Source of the DNA: CAZEQL01 sp964514415
GTDB taxonomy: Bacteria; Chloroflexota; Dehalococcoidia; GIF9; AB-539-J10
Assembly: GCA_964514415.1 (NCBI GenBank)
Contig: CAZEQL010000023.1
Span: 1 to 18,434, forward strand
Length of the DNA: 18,434 bases
Direction: 5' to 3'
Shown: positions 6,422-14,759 of the stretch, in pieces
Position numbering within the stretch: the stretch's first letter is position 1
How the letters are laid out: each line of letters opens with the position of its first letter
The notes under the pieces: model-generated
Told to the model about the DNA's origin: nothing
The model's input: the letters and a program-made list of their open reading frames with translations, nothing else
Database searches by the model: none
Translations under genes and position numbers: made by a program

Positions 6422-8100
6422 TATTTGACCTTTGTTTTAGAGAGGTTGCTTCGCTTCGCTCGCAAGGATATTTCCCTTCGCACCAAGGTTAATGCCTCTT
6501 CTTTGGTGCTTAATTCACCGCTGGCTTGTGCTTCGCGAACCATAGTTAGAAGCTCGCCAACCAGTGGTCCTGGGGCTAAGCCAAAGACGTTTATCAAGGC
6601 ATGACCGTCAATGAGCTTCACTGGTAAGATATTGGTCTGCTGCTTGTCATGCTCACTCAATATATAATTTATTAGGTGGCAATGCTCTTTCCATTCCTGC
6701 ATAACCATAAGGGGTCCGCGACTGGCCAGGTAATCGGCTAAAGCGAGAATTAAAATATCAATTCCAGCATCACCGGTATCTCGGAAGTAGCGGTAAATTG
6801 CCCGCTGAGATGGCAACCCCTCATTTGCTAGCTGAACCGGACGGAGATGGTGATAAACAAGACTCTCCACCAGATTTATTTCTCGATTGCTAAAGCGTAA
6901 CCTCTCCAGGATATTAGCAGCCATAGCTGCTCCCTCTTTGGTATGTCCCAAGAAATGTGCTCTACCCGAATCATCGAGGGTCTTTGTCTTGGGCTTGGCG
7001 ATGTCGTGTAATAGCCCGCCTAACTTGAGCAAAACTTTGTGATTGCTTCCACTGGAAACTTCTTGGGATAAATGCTCTTCTATCATCTCAGACCACGGGC
7101 TAGTAGTTAATATGTCTTCATTGCTGTACTCCCAGACACTTTCTCTAATCAGGAATTCTACTGTAGCTACTGTTTCTAAGGAATGGTCGAAGACGTCCCA
7201 GAAATGTACTGTTGGTTGCTCTACCCCTTTGCTTTCTGCTAACTCAGGAATTAAGGCGAGAAGCAAGCCAAGCTGGTCTAGATAACGCAAATGATAAACG
7301 GCTCGCGGCAGACTAAGGAGTCGAAGCAATTCCTCCCTGATTCTCTCCCCCGCGGTACCGATGATGGCATGGGAATGGCGCCGAATTAAATCCTCTGTCT
7401 TTGGTTCTATGGTGAAGTCAAGCTCAGCAGCTAAACGCACTGCCCGCAGTAATCTGACCGCATCAGCCTCGAATATCTGGTCACTTACTGCTTGTATTAG
7501 TTTATTGCTTAAGTCTTTCTTCCCGGAGAAGGGGTCGATGAGTTTTAGTTGAGGCTGCTTTACTGCTCCTCTGCGGAGTTCACTATAGGAGAGATTCTTC
7601 GGTTGTTTCCCCTTCGCTATGCTCAGGGCTTCGTTTGACCCCTCAGGGTGGAGAGGAGTGGATGGCACAGAGCTCTGGCTCACTGTAGTGATATTTGACT
7701 GGTTAAGCTCGACAGCCATGGCATTTATGGTGAAATCACGGCGGGCGAGGTCAGTTTCGATATCTCCACTAAATGAAGAAAAATCGAGGTGCCATTCTGT
7801 TCTGTAGGTTCTTCGATTTTGTGAGGAACTCCTCTGCTGCTCCTCCTCGGTTACAACTACTCTAGCTATACCGTTTACCTCGTCAAGTAATACAAATTTG
7901 CCACCAATTTCTTTAGCTACATCTCTGGCTATGCTTACTGCATTCCCGTCCACAGCAATATCAACATCATTAGTTGGTCTATCTAGAAGCCAGTCACGAA
8001 TGAAACCACCAACAATGTAGGCGCGGCATCTCCATTGAGATGATAGGTCGTATAGTTTATTTAGGATGGTAATTAAACTGCTTATTTGGGAAGAAAACAT
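6421..8100 (-). CDS. cca: tRNA nucleotidyltransferase (CCA-adding family, with HD domain)
   Basis: This class II nucleotidyltransferase adds or repairs the 3' CCA end (or only the terminal A) of tRNA. Seen features: the GGFIRD nucleotide-binding motif (31-36), catalytic carboxylates in NDVDIAV (D45, D47), RRDFTINAMAVEL (120-132), LIDPFSGKKDL (187-197), EADAVRLLRAVRLAAELDF (211-229), and an HD domain with LHDIAKPKTK (364-373) and YHHLRP (416-421). At 559 residues it is longer than I expect. About 53 residues (roughly 133-186), between NAMAVEL and LIDPFSG, are an insertion partly encoded by a dispersed repeat at 7591-7630. The last ~15 residues (EISLRAKRSNLSKTKVK) are encoded by another repeat at 6442-6471. 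The ATG at 8100 has no Shine-Dalgarno sequence and lies 2 bases from a predicted transcription start. First gene of cca-secD-secF. Confidence 0.93.
   Translation of the reverse strand: MFSSQISSLITILNKLYDLSSQWRCRAYIVGGFIRDWLLDRPTNDVDIAVDGNAVSIARDVAKEIGGKFVLLDEVNGIARVVVTEEEQQRSSSQNRRTYRTEWHLDFSSFSGDIETDLARRDFTINAMAVELNQSNITTVSQSSVPSTPLHPEGSNEALSIAKGKQPKNLSYSELRRGAVKQPQLKLIDPFSGKKDLSNKLIQAVSDQIFEADAVRLLRAVRLAAELDFTIEPKTEDLIRRHSHAIIGTAGERIREELLRLLSLPRAVYHLRYLDQLGLLLALIPELAESKGVEQPTVHFWDVFDHSLETVATVEFLIRESVWEYSNEDILTTSPWSEMIEEHLSQEVSSGSNHKVLLKLGGLLHDIAKPKTKTLDDSGRAHFLGHTKEGAAMAANILERLRFSNREINLVESLVYHHLRPVQLANEGLPSQRAIYRYFRDTGDAGIDILILALADYLASRGPLMVMQEWKEHCHLINYILSEHDKQQTNILPVKLIDGHALINVFGLAPGPLVGELLTMVREAQASGELSTKEEALTLVRREISLRAKRSNLSKTKVK
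6442..6471 (+). repeat. REP-like repeat forming the end of the cca coding region
   Basis: GAGGTTGCTTCGCTTCGC followed by TCGCAAGGATAT matches 4088-4117 at 26 of 30 bases. On the coding strand of cca it is read as the C-terminal EISLRAKRSNL. It lies just before the stop codon that overlaps the secD start. Confidence 0.75.
7591..7630 (+). repeat. REP-like repeat inside the cca coding region
   Basis: It begins GAGATTCTTCGGT, identical to 473-485, matches 16 of the first 18 bases there, and later carries CTCAGGG. It is read on the minus strand as part of the extra segment near LSIAKGKQPKNLSYSEL in the nucleotidyltransferase. The surrounding insertion spans about 7546-7704. Confidence 0.65.
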
Positions 8101-8108
8101 TGAGGTAG

Positions 8109-8137
8109 ATTATAGCTTTAGTTGGGGGATATTGCAA
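8109..8137 (-). promoter_or_regulatory. Promoter for cca-secD-secF, predicted to give a leaderless message
   Basis: On the minus strand, TTGCAA (8137-8132) is followed after exactly 17 bases by a perfect TATAAT (8114-8109). By usual sigma-70 geometry the message would begin at about 8102, two bases before the cca ATG at 8100. There is no Shine-Dalgarno sequence ahead of that ATG, which agrees with a leaderless start. Confidence 0.7.
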
Positions 8138-8193
8138 AGGGTGTTTTTGCTATCTTTGGAGATAAAGGGCAATGAGAATTTGTTCCTTCGCTA

Positions 8194-9630
8194 TCATTCG
8201 GAATGAGAACTAGAGTATTTGTTAATTGCCACAATGGCCTTAGCAGCACGCTCCATGGTGGGGAAAACAGGAAGCGAAGCTTTTAGCAGCTTTTGCTCTA
8301 TATCCAGGCGCTTTGACTCGGCAGAGCCCGGGGGTAAAACAATTACTACAGGCTTATTATGCTTATCCCTAAGGTCTATGAAGAAATCGTTTATTGCTTC
8401 TACTTCCTCCCAAAAGAAATATGTCAAGAAGATATCCGTGTCTTCTTGAATCAAGACAAGTTCGATGACAGGGTCTTTTGCCACCAATTCTATAGCCTGG
8501 AATAAGGTTGGCAGGCCGCGGAATTGGGCTGGGCTCACATCAACGGGATTGCGCAGGATGCTACCCACCTCGCCTACAACCCCAGTCAACTCTTCTCTTA
8601 TCTTGGCGGAGAGAGGCGGTAGATCAAGCCCATTCTCCGTGCAGGCGTCACTTGCTGATACTGAGGTACCGCCACCGCCGCCAGCTACGCCCCCAATAAT
8701 GGCTACGCTGTTACCTCTCTGGCGTCCAAGTTGTTGAAAAATTAATAAAACGTCAGTTAATTCCTCTAAACTGTGTACCTCAATGGCGCCAGCTTGCTTC
8801 AACATTGCTGACCAGATAGCTGCCGAGCTAACTAAAGATCCTGTATGGGACATGGCCGCCTGGGCACCAACCTCTGTCCTGCCCCCTTTCCAGACAATTA
8901 GTGGCTTAGCCTTAGACACCTCCTTCATGGTATCAAAAAGACGGCGCCCGTTTCTGGTGCCCTCCAGATAAGCACCAATAACTGTAGTTTTGGAATCGGC
9001 AGCCAGGTATTGCAATAAATCGCTGGCATCTAAATCAATTCCATTACCAAAGCTAACCCCTTTGCTATAGTTAATGTGCCGGGCTATTCCAGTTTCTACC
9101 ATCTTCTCGGCAATGCCGCCGCTTTGAGCGATAAAGCTCACGGAGCCACTTACACCAATTTTCCCCAGGAGTGATGGACCGCAAGGAATTTTGCTTTCGG
9201 AGCAGCAGACGCCGAGGCAATTGGGACCAATGATGCGAGTACCACTTTGCTTTGCCTTCCTCAGCATTTGTTCCTCCATCTCATGCCCCTCAGCTTTACC
9301 TGTCTCGCTGAATCCAGCAGTGAAGAAATGTACGGCCTTCACTTTTTTAGCCACACAGTCGTCGAAAACCTGCAACGCAGATTGCCAGGGAACGGACACA
9401 ATAACGTAATCCACTTCACCAGGCACCTGCCTTAAATTGGGGAAAATCGTGAGGCCTGAAATAGCACCTCCGCTGGAGCCAACAGGATAAACAGTTCCCT
9501 GGAAGCCGGCGGATATTAACCCTTTCACCCAGGTAGTCCCTGCCTTTTTTTCGTTAGTTGATGCACCGATGACGGCGATAGATTTAGGATAGAAGATGGG
9601 ATCAAGCTCTTTAAGTTTTTCCTCAAACAT
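8194..9630 (-). CDS. ADP-forming acyl-CoA synthetase, alpha subunit (copy 1)
   Basis: These enzymes convert acyl-CoA, ADP and phosphate to the free acid, CoA and ATP. The 478-residue protein has an N-terminal CoA-binding Rossmann domain (PKSIAVIGAST, 15-25), the CoA-ligase region with IIGPNCLG (133-140) and IAQSGG (167-172), and the second ligase domain with KGGRTEVGAQAAMSHTGSL. H262 in SHTGSL matches the His that carries phosphate in this family. A Gly-rich stretch follows at 313-322. I chose the ATG at 9630 because GGAGG at 9639-9643 lies 8 bases ahead; an in-frame TTG at 9645 would overlap that site. The C-terminal SHSE comes from sequence resembling a dispersed repeat. It lies 51 bases after folD and probably shares its transcript. 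Acyl substrate unknown. Confidence 0.9.
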   Translation of the reverse strand: MFEEKLKELDPIFYPKSIAVIGASTNEKKAGTTWVKGLISAGFQGTVYPVGSSGGAISGLTIFPNLRQVPGEVDYVIVSVPWQSALQVFDDCVAKKVKAVHFFTAGFSETGKAEGHEMEEQMLRKAKQSGTRIIGPNCLGVCCSESKIPCGPSLLGKIGVSGSVSFIAQSGGIAEKMVETGIARHINYSKGVSFGNGIDLDASDLLQYLAADSKTTVIGAYLEGTRNGRRLFDTMKEVSKAKPLIVWKGGRTEVGAQAAMSHTGSLVSSAAIWSAMLKQAGAIEVHSLEELTDVLLIFQQLGRQRGNSVAIIGGVAGGGGGTSVSASDACTENGLDLPPLSAKIREELTGVVGEVGSILRNPVDVSPAQFRGLPTLFQAIELVAKDPVIELVLIQEDTDIFLTYFFWEEVEAINDFFIDLRDKHNKPVVIVLPPGSAESKRLDIEQKLLKASLPVFPTMERAAKAIVAINKYSSSHSE

Positions 9631-9681
9631 TATCTTATCCTCCAATCGATAGTTCCTGCAAAGTATTTCACACTCACACAG

Positions 9682-10593
9682 CTATGTAATCCCCGCAAGG
9701 TTCTTTCCTCCTCGTCTAGCTTGTTCCTTAGCCGCTGCCACTGTATTGTACAAAAGCATAGCTATCGTCATAGGGCCCACTCCGCCGGGAACTGGCGTTA
9801 TCGCCTCAGCTTTCTCTTTGATGGCTTCGAAATCTGTGTCACCTACCAATCGATAACCATTCTTTGCAATGGGGTCTTCTACACGGTTAACCCCTACATC
9901 TATGACCACTGCTCCGGGCTTAACCATATCGGCGGTTATTGCTTTAGGGCTACCCATAGCTACCACTAAAATATCAGCTTGCCTGGTGATGGAGGCCATG
10001 TCTCTCGTCCTTGTATGACACACAGTCACGGTAGCGTTAGCTCCTTCCCCTTTTTGCATCATCATAACTGCCAGAGGCTTACCTACAATATTGCTCCGAC
10101 CACAGATAACTACATGCTTACCCCCGGGATCATACCCACTCCTCAGTAAAAGTTGCTGGATGCCATGAGGCGTACAAGGTAGCAGATAGGGTTTACCTTG
10201 AAGCAGTTTGCCTATATTTATGGGATGAAGGACATCTACATCTTTCTCTGGGGAGATTCGGCTAGCTACTTTTTCCGCAGAGATATGTTTAGGCAGTGGC
10301 AGCTGCACCAAAACACCATGGAATTTTTGGTCCTTATTAATCGTGTCGACAATTCGTAAAATCTCTTCTTCGGAAGTATCTGCTGGCGAATGTATTGTCT
10401 CTTCGTAAATACCTATTTGCGCGCAGGCTTTTGCTTTGCCTTTGACATATGAAGCAGAGGCTGAATCCTCTCCAACCAACACCACTCCTAAGCCCGGGGT
10501 TATTCCCTTCTCCTTTAATCGTCTTATATCTACCTCGAGTTTGGAGTAAATATCTTGGGCTAGTTTGTTGCCATCAATTATCTTAGCTGTCAT
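9682..10593 (-). CDS. folD: Bifunctional methylenetetrahydrofolate dehydrogenase/methenyl-THF cyclohydrolase
   Basis: FolD interconverts 5,10-methylene-, 5,10-methenyl- and 10-formyl-tetrahydrofolate in the cytoplasm. The 303-residue length is normal. Seen motifs are GEDSASASYVKGKAKAC (41-57), with the conserved Tyr49 and the catalytic Lys at about 53; GVLVQLPLPKHI; the dinucleotide-binding VICGRSNIVGKPLA; and the C-terminal PVPGGVGPMTIAMLL. The ATG at 10593 has only a weak GGA 3 bases ahead, and no convincing promoter was found in the 149-185 base divergent gap shared with the plus-strand alpha subunit. In an anaerobe with this gene set it could serve purine synthesis or the methyl branch of the Wood-Ljungdahl pathway; the window cannot decide. 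Downstream alpha subunit 1 follows at 51 bases. Confidence 0.97.
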   Translation of the reverse strand: MTAKIIDGNKLAQDIYSKLEVDIRRLKEKGITPGLGVVLVGEDSASASYVKGKAKACAQIGIYEETIHSPADTSEEEILRIVDTINKDQKFHGVLVQLPLPKHISAEKVASRISPEKDVDVLHPINIGKLLQGKPYLLPCTPHGIQQLLLRSGYDPGGKHVVICGRSNIVGKPLAVMMMQKGEGANATVTVCHTRTRDMASITRQADILVVAMGSPKAITADMVKPGAVVIDVGVNRVEDPIAKNGYRLVGDTDFEAIKEKAEAITPVPGGVGPMTIAMLLYNTVAAAKEQARRGGKNLAGIT

Positions 10594-10663
10594 GGTCCGA
10601 TGTAAATTTGGTGTAATAGTTTACCAAAGTTTGTATCTTTTGGGGATACTATGTCAATGAAAA

Positions 10664-10692
10664 TTGATTTAGCAACAACAGACAGGTATAAT
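10664..10692 (+). promoter_or_regulatory. Promoter for alpha subunit 2
   Basis: TTGATT (10664-10669) and a perfect TATAAT (10687-10692) are separated by exactly 17 bases. Transcription would begin near 10699, giving a leader of about 80 bases to the GTG at 10779. It reads away from folD. Confidence 0.7.
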
Positions 10693-10697
10693 TCTTA

Positions 10698-10722
10698 GGA
10701 GAATCCATTTATGATGTTGTAG
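10698..10722 (+). other. Possible three-codon leader reading frame (ATG ATG TTG TAG)
   Basis: Just after the predicted transcription start, AGGAG (10698-10702) stands 8 bases ahead of ATG at 10711, which is followed by ATG, TTG and a TAG stop at 10720-10722. The spacing is good for translation, but the frame is so short that chance is a serious alternative. Confidence 0.3.
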
Positions 10723-10778
10723 CTCTTCATAGACACTAAATTTTGACAGGCAAATTTATCGTTCGGAGGTGTTTACCC

Positions 10779-12164
10779 GTGGATGTAGTAGCGCAAATGA
10801 AAAAGTTTGTAGAGCCTAAATCTGTGGCTATTGTCGGAGTGCCACGGTCACCAATGGTAATACATGGTATGGCGATTGACGTGTTAACAAATCTGATTAA
10901 CTATGGTTATCAGGGTAAAATTTACCCCATACATCCCAAGACGAGTGAAGTACGGGGATTAAAAACCTATGCCACCATAGCAGATGCTCCCGGAGATATT
11001 GACTTAGCAGTGATAAATCTGCCTCGGGAGCTTGTTCCTGGAGTAGTTAAGGAATGCGTTGATAAAGGTATTAAGGCTGTGACTATAGTGACTCAGGGTT
11101 TCACTGATGCTGATGATGAGAAGGGCAAGCAATTACAAAGGGAGATCGATGAAGTTATTAGGGGGACAGATACTAAGGTATTAGGTCCCAATACCTTTGG
11201 CACGGCTAATGCATATATCAAGTTCAGTTCTTCTTATGCTGCTGCGGAGATGGAAGAAGTGCCAGTGGGGCTTGTGTGCCAGAGTGGTCCCTTCTTTGCT
11301 GGCGTCGGGAATTTGAAATTATTAGGTAAAGGTATTGATTTGGGCAACGGCACTGATATTCATTTTGGCGATGCTTTAGAGTACTTCGAACAAGATGCTG
11401 ACACGAAAGTGCTAGCTATGCATATTGAGGGGATGAAGGATGCTTCGGGATTTTTGAAACAGGTTGGGCAAGTAGCTCGAAAAAAACCGGTAGTTGTCCT
11501 CAAGACGGGAAGGACTGAGCAAGGTGCCCGAGCGGCTCAGTCACATACAGGCTCTTTGACAGGTAAGAATGAGATCTGGGATGCAGCTTTCAAACAAGCA
11601 GGAGTAATCAAAGTGAATGATGTGGAGGAATTCGGCGATACGGTAAAAGCTTTTTATACATTGCCGCTGATGAAAGGAAGAAGGATAGGTGTGGTTACCA
11701 CCACTGGTGGGTTTGGTGTTATGGGAGTAGATGCTTGCCAAAGATCTGGTTTGGAGGTGGCCAAACTATCACCTACAACTGTTAATCGGCTAAGTGCTAT
11801 ATATCCTTCTTGGCAAAATGTTTGCAACCCAGCGGATGTATGGCCAGCTTCCTTGGTGGGGAAAAAGCCGCTATTTGAAGTTCTAGACGTATCGGTGAGA
11901 GCCCTGCTCGACGATCTGGGGGTGGATGCAGTTCTGTGTATCACTGGCGCTGTGTTTACGCATGATCTTCTTCAACTCATAGAAGGAGTAACAAAATCTC
12001 ATCCAGACAAGCCTTTGGTCTTTTGTTTAATCGGGCCATGCAAGGATGGAGTTAAAAATAAACTGGAGGGAAGCGGCAATATATTAACTTTCTCCAGTCC
12101 TGATAGAGCCATAATGACCTTGGGACATCTGGCGGACTATTCAGAATCCTGCGTGAGGTGCTGA
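10779..12164 (+). CDS. ADP-forming acyl-CoA synthetase, alpha subunit (copy 2)
   Basis: It is a paralogue of the minus-strand alpha subunit at 8194-9630, with the same domain order: CoA-binding Rossmann domain (PKSVAIVGVPRS, 13-24), LGPNTFGT (135-142), VCQSGP (166-171), and a second ligase domain with LKTGRTEQGARAAQSHTGSL. H256 matches the phosphate-carrying His. I chose the GTG at 10779, giving 461 residues, because GGAGG at 10765-10769 lies 9 bases ahead; an in-frame TTG at 10743 has no ribosome binding site. It has its own promoter. The sequence differs widely from copy 1 outside the motifs, so the two may act on different acyl groups. It converges on the beta subunit gene across 105 bases, where I see no clear terminator. 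Confidence 0.9.
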   Translation: MDVVAQMKKFVEPKSVAIVGVPRSPMVIHGMAIDVLTNLINYGYQGKIYPIHPKTSEVRGLKTYATIADAPGDIDLAVINLPRELVPGVVKECVDKGIKAVTIVTQGFTDADDEKGKQLQREIDEVIRGTDTKVLGPNTFGTANAYIKFSSSYAAAEMEEVPVGLVCQSGPFFAGVGNLKLLGKGIDLGNGTDIHFGDALEYFEQDADTKVLAMHIEGMKDASGFLKQVGQVARKKPVVVLKTGRTEQGARAAQSHTGSLTGKNEIWDAAFKQAGVIKVNDVEEFGDTVKAFYTLPLMKGRRIGVVTTTGGFGVMGVDACQRSGLEVAKLSPTTVNRLSAIYPSWQNVCNPADVWPASLVGKKPLFEVLDVSVRALLDDLGVDAVLCITGAVFTHDLLQLIEGVTKSHPDKPLVFCLIGPCKDGVKNKLEGSGNILTFSSPDRAIMTLGHLADYSESCVRC

Positions 12165-12269
12165 GACTTCGTAACCCGCGCTGCCTACCATTCGCTCATA
12201 CTAATTCTAGATGAGGTAGATTCTTTCTAGACTATCCTTGCTGAATAAAGAGATACAGACTGTTAGTTA

Positions 12270-12950
12270 CTATCCCTCTAGAATTATCCTGGCATCGGCA
12301 GCTATAGCCTTGTTCTTATAAGCAAAAACGGGATTGAGGTCAAGTTCTTTAATTTGAGGATTTTGCTCTACAAATTGGGATACCTTGACTATGAGCTCTT
12401 CCAGTGCATGGATGCTAACGGGCTCTTGCCCTCTATATCCTTCTAACACAGGGTATCCCTTTATCTCCCGAATCATCTCTTGAGCATCTCTCGTAGTAAC
12501 GGGGACTATTCTGAAGGAAACATCCTTTAGTATCTCTACTAAAACGCCGCCAAGGCCAAACATGAGCACAGGCCCGAATTGAGGGTCTTTGTTCATGCCG
12601 ACAATCACTTCTATTCCAGGTGGGGCCATCTTTTGTACTGATACGCCCTGAATTGCAGCTTGGGGGTACTTTTGCTTCACAGTTGACATAATTGCACTGT
12701 AAGCTTTATCCACCTGGGTAGCGTTGGCTAATCCCAGTCTAACGCCGCCGGAATCACTTTTGTGAGTAACATCAGGGGAGTTTATTTTTAACACTGCGGG
12801 GAAGCCCATTTCTTTACTTAGGGAAATAGCTTCTTTTTTACTCCTAGCCAGCTTGGTTTCAATAACGGGTATTCCCGCCTTCTTGAGAAGTTCTTTGGAT
12901 TCGACCTCAGTTAACAATCTTGGCTGATTTAGAATTTGCTCCTTTGCCAT
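12270..12950 (-). CDS. ADP-forming acyl-CoA synthetase, beta subunit (ATP-grasp)
   Basis: The 226-residue length is typical of separate beta subunits. The ATP-grasp fold is visible as VESKELLKKAGIPV (16-29), GFPAVLKINSPDVTHKSDSGGV (from 49), PPGIEVIVGM, FGPVLMFGLGGVLVEIL and ELDLNPVFAY near the C terminus. H63 in THKSDSGGV corresponds to the beta-subunit His described for archaeal enzymes. It would move phosphate between the alpha subunit and ADP. It is the only beta gene in the window for two alpha genes and is not in an operon with either. The ATG at 12950 has AGGGAG at 12962-12967, a spacing of 11. mutL ends 118 bases upstream in the same direction, so read-through from mutL is possible. 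Confidence 0.93.
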   Translation of the reverse strand: MAKEQILNQPRLLTEVESKELLKKAGIPVIETKLARSKKEAISLSKEMGFPAVLKINSPDVTHKSDSGGVRLGLANATQVDKAYSAIMSTVKQKYPQAAIQGVSVQKMAPPGIEVIVGMNKDPQFGPVLMFGLGGVLVEILKDVSFRIVPVTTRDAQEMIREIKGYPVLEGYRGQEPVSIHALEELIVKVSQFVEQNPQIKELDLNPVFAYKNKAIAADARIILEG

Positions 12951-13068
12951 TGCTTATTTCGCTCCCTTCATTAACATAGTTATTTCAATCGCCTATTCTA
13001 ATCTATTTATTTGGTTCTTGTCTAGGAAGTGAGAATTTAGGATATCCTGGAAAAATGGAAGGTTGAGA

Positions 13069-14751
13069 CTAGCTTATTCTGCCGAATTCCTTTTCTAATT
13101 GATGTAAGGTCAGATGAATCATAGCTGGCCTGCCATGGGGGCAAGTGCGTGGTTGATGGGCTTGCTCTAATTGGTTTATTAGTTCCCTCATTTCTCCATT
13201 GTTTAGCTGCTGTCCTCCTCTGATGGCACTATGGCAGGCGAGGGATTGGGCTATCCTCTCCTCCCATGGAGTGGGAATTTCTTTGCTTACAAGATTGGTA
13301 AGTAGTATGCGTATTACCTCGGTGATATTTGTCTTTATCATTAACGCTGGCACGGCGCGTATCAGGTAGCTTCTATCACCAAAGGGATCAACATTGAAGC
13401 CGAATTGAGAGAGGATCCCTTCGTTAGTTTTCATGGTTTCCTCTTCCCTGGGGCTAAGCTCTATAGTTATTGGCTGAAGTAAACCTTGAACTTCAACCTC
13501 CTTTTGTGACCACTGGGCTAAAATTCTCTCGTAAAGTATGCGCTCATGGGCAGCATGCTGGTCAATGAGGTAAAGCCCGTCAGGTCCCTCGGCGATAATG
13601 TAGGTATTGGCTACCTGCCCCAGCACCCTCAAGGCGGGCAATCCTTCAGTAGGCAAAGGGGTGGTGGTAAAGGTTGGTTCATTATCCCTTAGCTGGGATA
13701 TCATCTGGGGGCTTTGCCATTGCCATGGGGAGGCTGAGAAGGGTACAGCTTTGGTGGTGGCTAGAGGTGTTCTGGATAATGTTTCCGTTACCGCCTTTTC
13801 CACATCGGCAAAGATAGCTTGCTCATGGCAAAATTTTATCTGGGCTTTGGTAGGATGGACATTAACATCAAGTTCTTGAGCTGGCAAAGAAATATTGATA
13901 ACAGCGATGGGATGCTTACCATCCATAAGTAGCCCGTGATAGGCTTCCTCAGTTGCCCTGGTTAGCAAAGGACTGTATACCCACCTTCGATTGACAAAGA
14001 AGCTAAGATAGCTACGATTGGAGCGAGTTAAGGAGGGTGGGCTTACCAGACCGCTAATTTCGGCCAAGGCATCCTTCTTCCCCACCTTTAGCATTCCTTG
14101 AGCTGCCTCCAGACCATATACATGGCTTACCGCGTCCCGAAGATCGCCCTTGCCTGTAGTTTGCAGGCTGGGGTGCTTATCCAAAAACAAATGGAACTTA
14201 ACCTCGGGGAAAGCCAGAGCATATTGGCTTAATATGTTGGCGATATGGCTATTTTCAGTATTCACCGATTTGAGAAACTTAAATCGCGCAGGGAAATAGT
14301 AAAACAACCGACGTACGGTTATGGTGGTACCTTGGGGTCTGGCACGGCTCTCCCTGCGAATTATGTCACCTTTTCTCAAATGCATGTAGCTGCCAATATC
14401 ATCTGAGGATGTTTGAGTGAGAATTTCCACCTCAGCCACAGCGGCGATGCTGGGCAAGGCTTCGCCACGAAAGCCAAGGCTGGAGATGTCCCCCAAATCT
14501 TCTAAGTTGATGATCTTGCTCGTGGCATAGCGGCGGAAGGCGAGCTCTACTTCTGAAGCAGGAATACCCACCCCATTGTCGCTCACTTTAATTAGCTCTA
14601 TCCCACCGCTTTGGGCTTCCACGGTGATCTGAGTAGCCCCAGCATCGAGGGAATTTTCTATCAACTCCTTTACCACTGAAGCTGGCCGCTCAATCACCTC
14701 CCCAGCGGCAATCTTGGAAACCACGTCTGGAGCTAATACTTTAATAGGCAT
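13069..14751 (-). CDS. mutL: DNA mismatch repair protein MutL, endonuclease type
   Basis: MutL couples mismatch recognition by MutS to strand removal. The 560-residue protein has the N-terminal GHKL ATPase: KIAAGEVIERPASVVKELIENSLDAGAT (from 13), DNGVGI (58-63), SLGFRGEALPSIAAV (from 91) and GTTITVRRLFYYFPARFKFL (from 141). A Pro/Thr-rich linker covers about 330-370. The C-terminal dimer domain holds the endonuclease metal motif DQHAX2EX4E as DQHAAHERILYE (397-408). It also has SLACHSAIR (C506) and CPHGRP (537-542). It should therefore nick DNA itself, as expected where MutH is absent. No mutS is in the window. The ATG at 14751 has no Shine-Dalgarno and sits 2 bases after a predicted transcription start. 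It lies 41 bases after pcrA in the same direction. Confidence 0.97.
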   Translation of the reverse strand: MPIKVLAPDVVSKIAAGEVIERPASVVKELIENSLDAGATQITVEAQSGGIELIKVSDNGVGIPASEVELAFRRYATSKIINLEDLGDISSLGFRGEALPSIAAVAEVEILTQTSSDDIGSYMHLRKGDIIRRESRARPQGTTITVRRLFYYFPARFKFLKSVNTENSHIANILSQYALAFPEVKFHLFLDKHPSLQTTGKGDLRDAVSHVYGLEAAQGMLKVGKKDALAEISGLVSPPSLTRSNRSYLSFFVNRRWVYSPLLTRATEEAYHGLLMDGKHPIAVINISLPAQELDVNVHPTKAQIKFCHEQAIFADVEKAVTETLSRTPLATTKAVPFSASPWQWQSPQMISQLRDNEPTFTTTPLPTEGLPALRVLGQVANTYIIAEGPDGLYLIDQHAAHERILYERILAQWSQKEVEVQGLLQPITIELSPREEETMKTNEGILSQFGFNVDPFGDRSYLIRAVPALMIKTNITEVIRILLTNLVSKEIPTPWEERIAQSLACHSAIRGGQQLNNGEMRELINQLEQAHQPRTCPHGRPAMIHLTLHQLEKEFGRIS

Positions 14752-14759
14752 TTAAAGTT

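Noticed and set aside
8150..8163. Small hairpin TATCT-TTGG-AGATA after alpha subunit 1
   Set aside because: A five-pair AT-rich stem with no T-run is too weak to call a terminator.
9631..9645. TTG start for alpha subunit 1 at 9645
   Set aside because: It would overlap the GGAGG that serves the ATG at 9630.
12203..12286. Inverted repeat AATTCTAGA/TCTAGAATT between alpha subunit 2 and the beta subunit as a terminator
   Set aside because: The loop is 66 bases, there is no T-run, and the right arm lies within the beta coding region.
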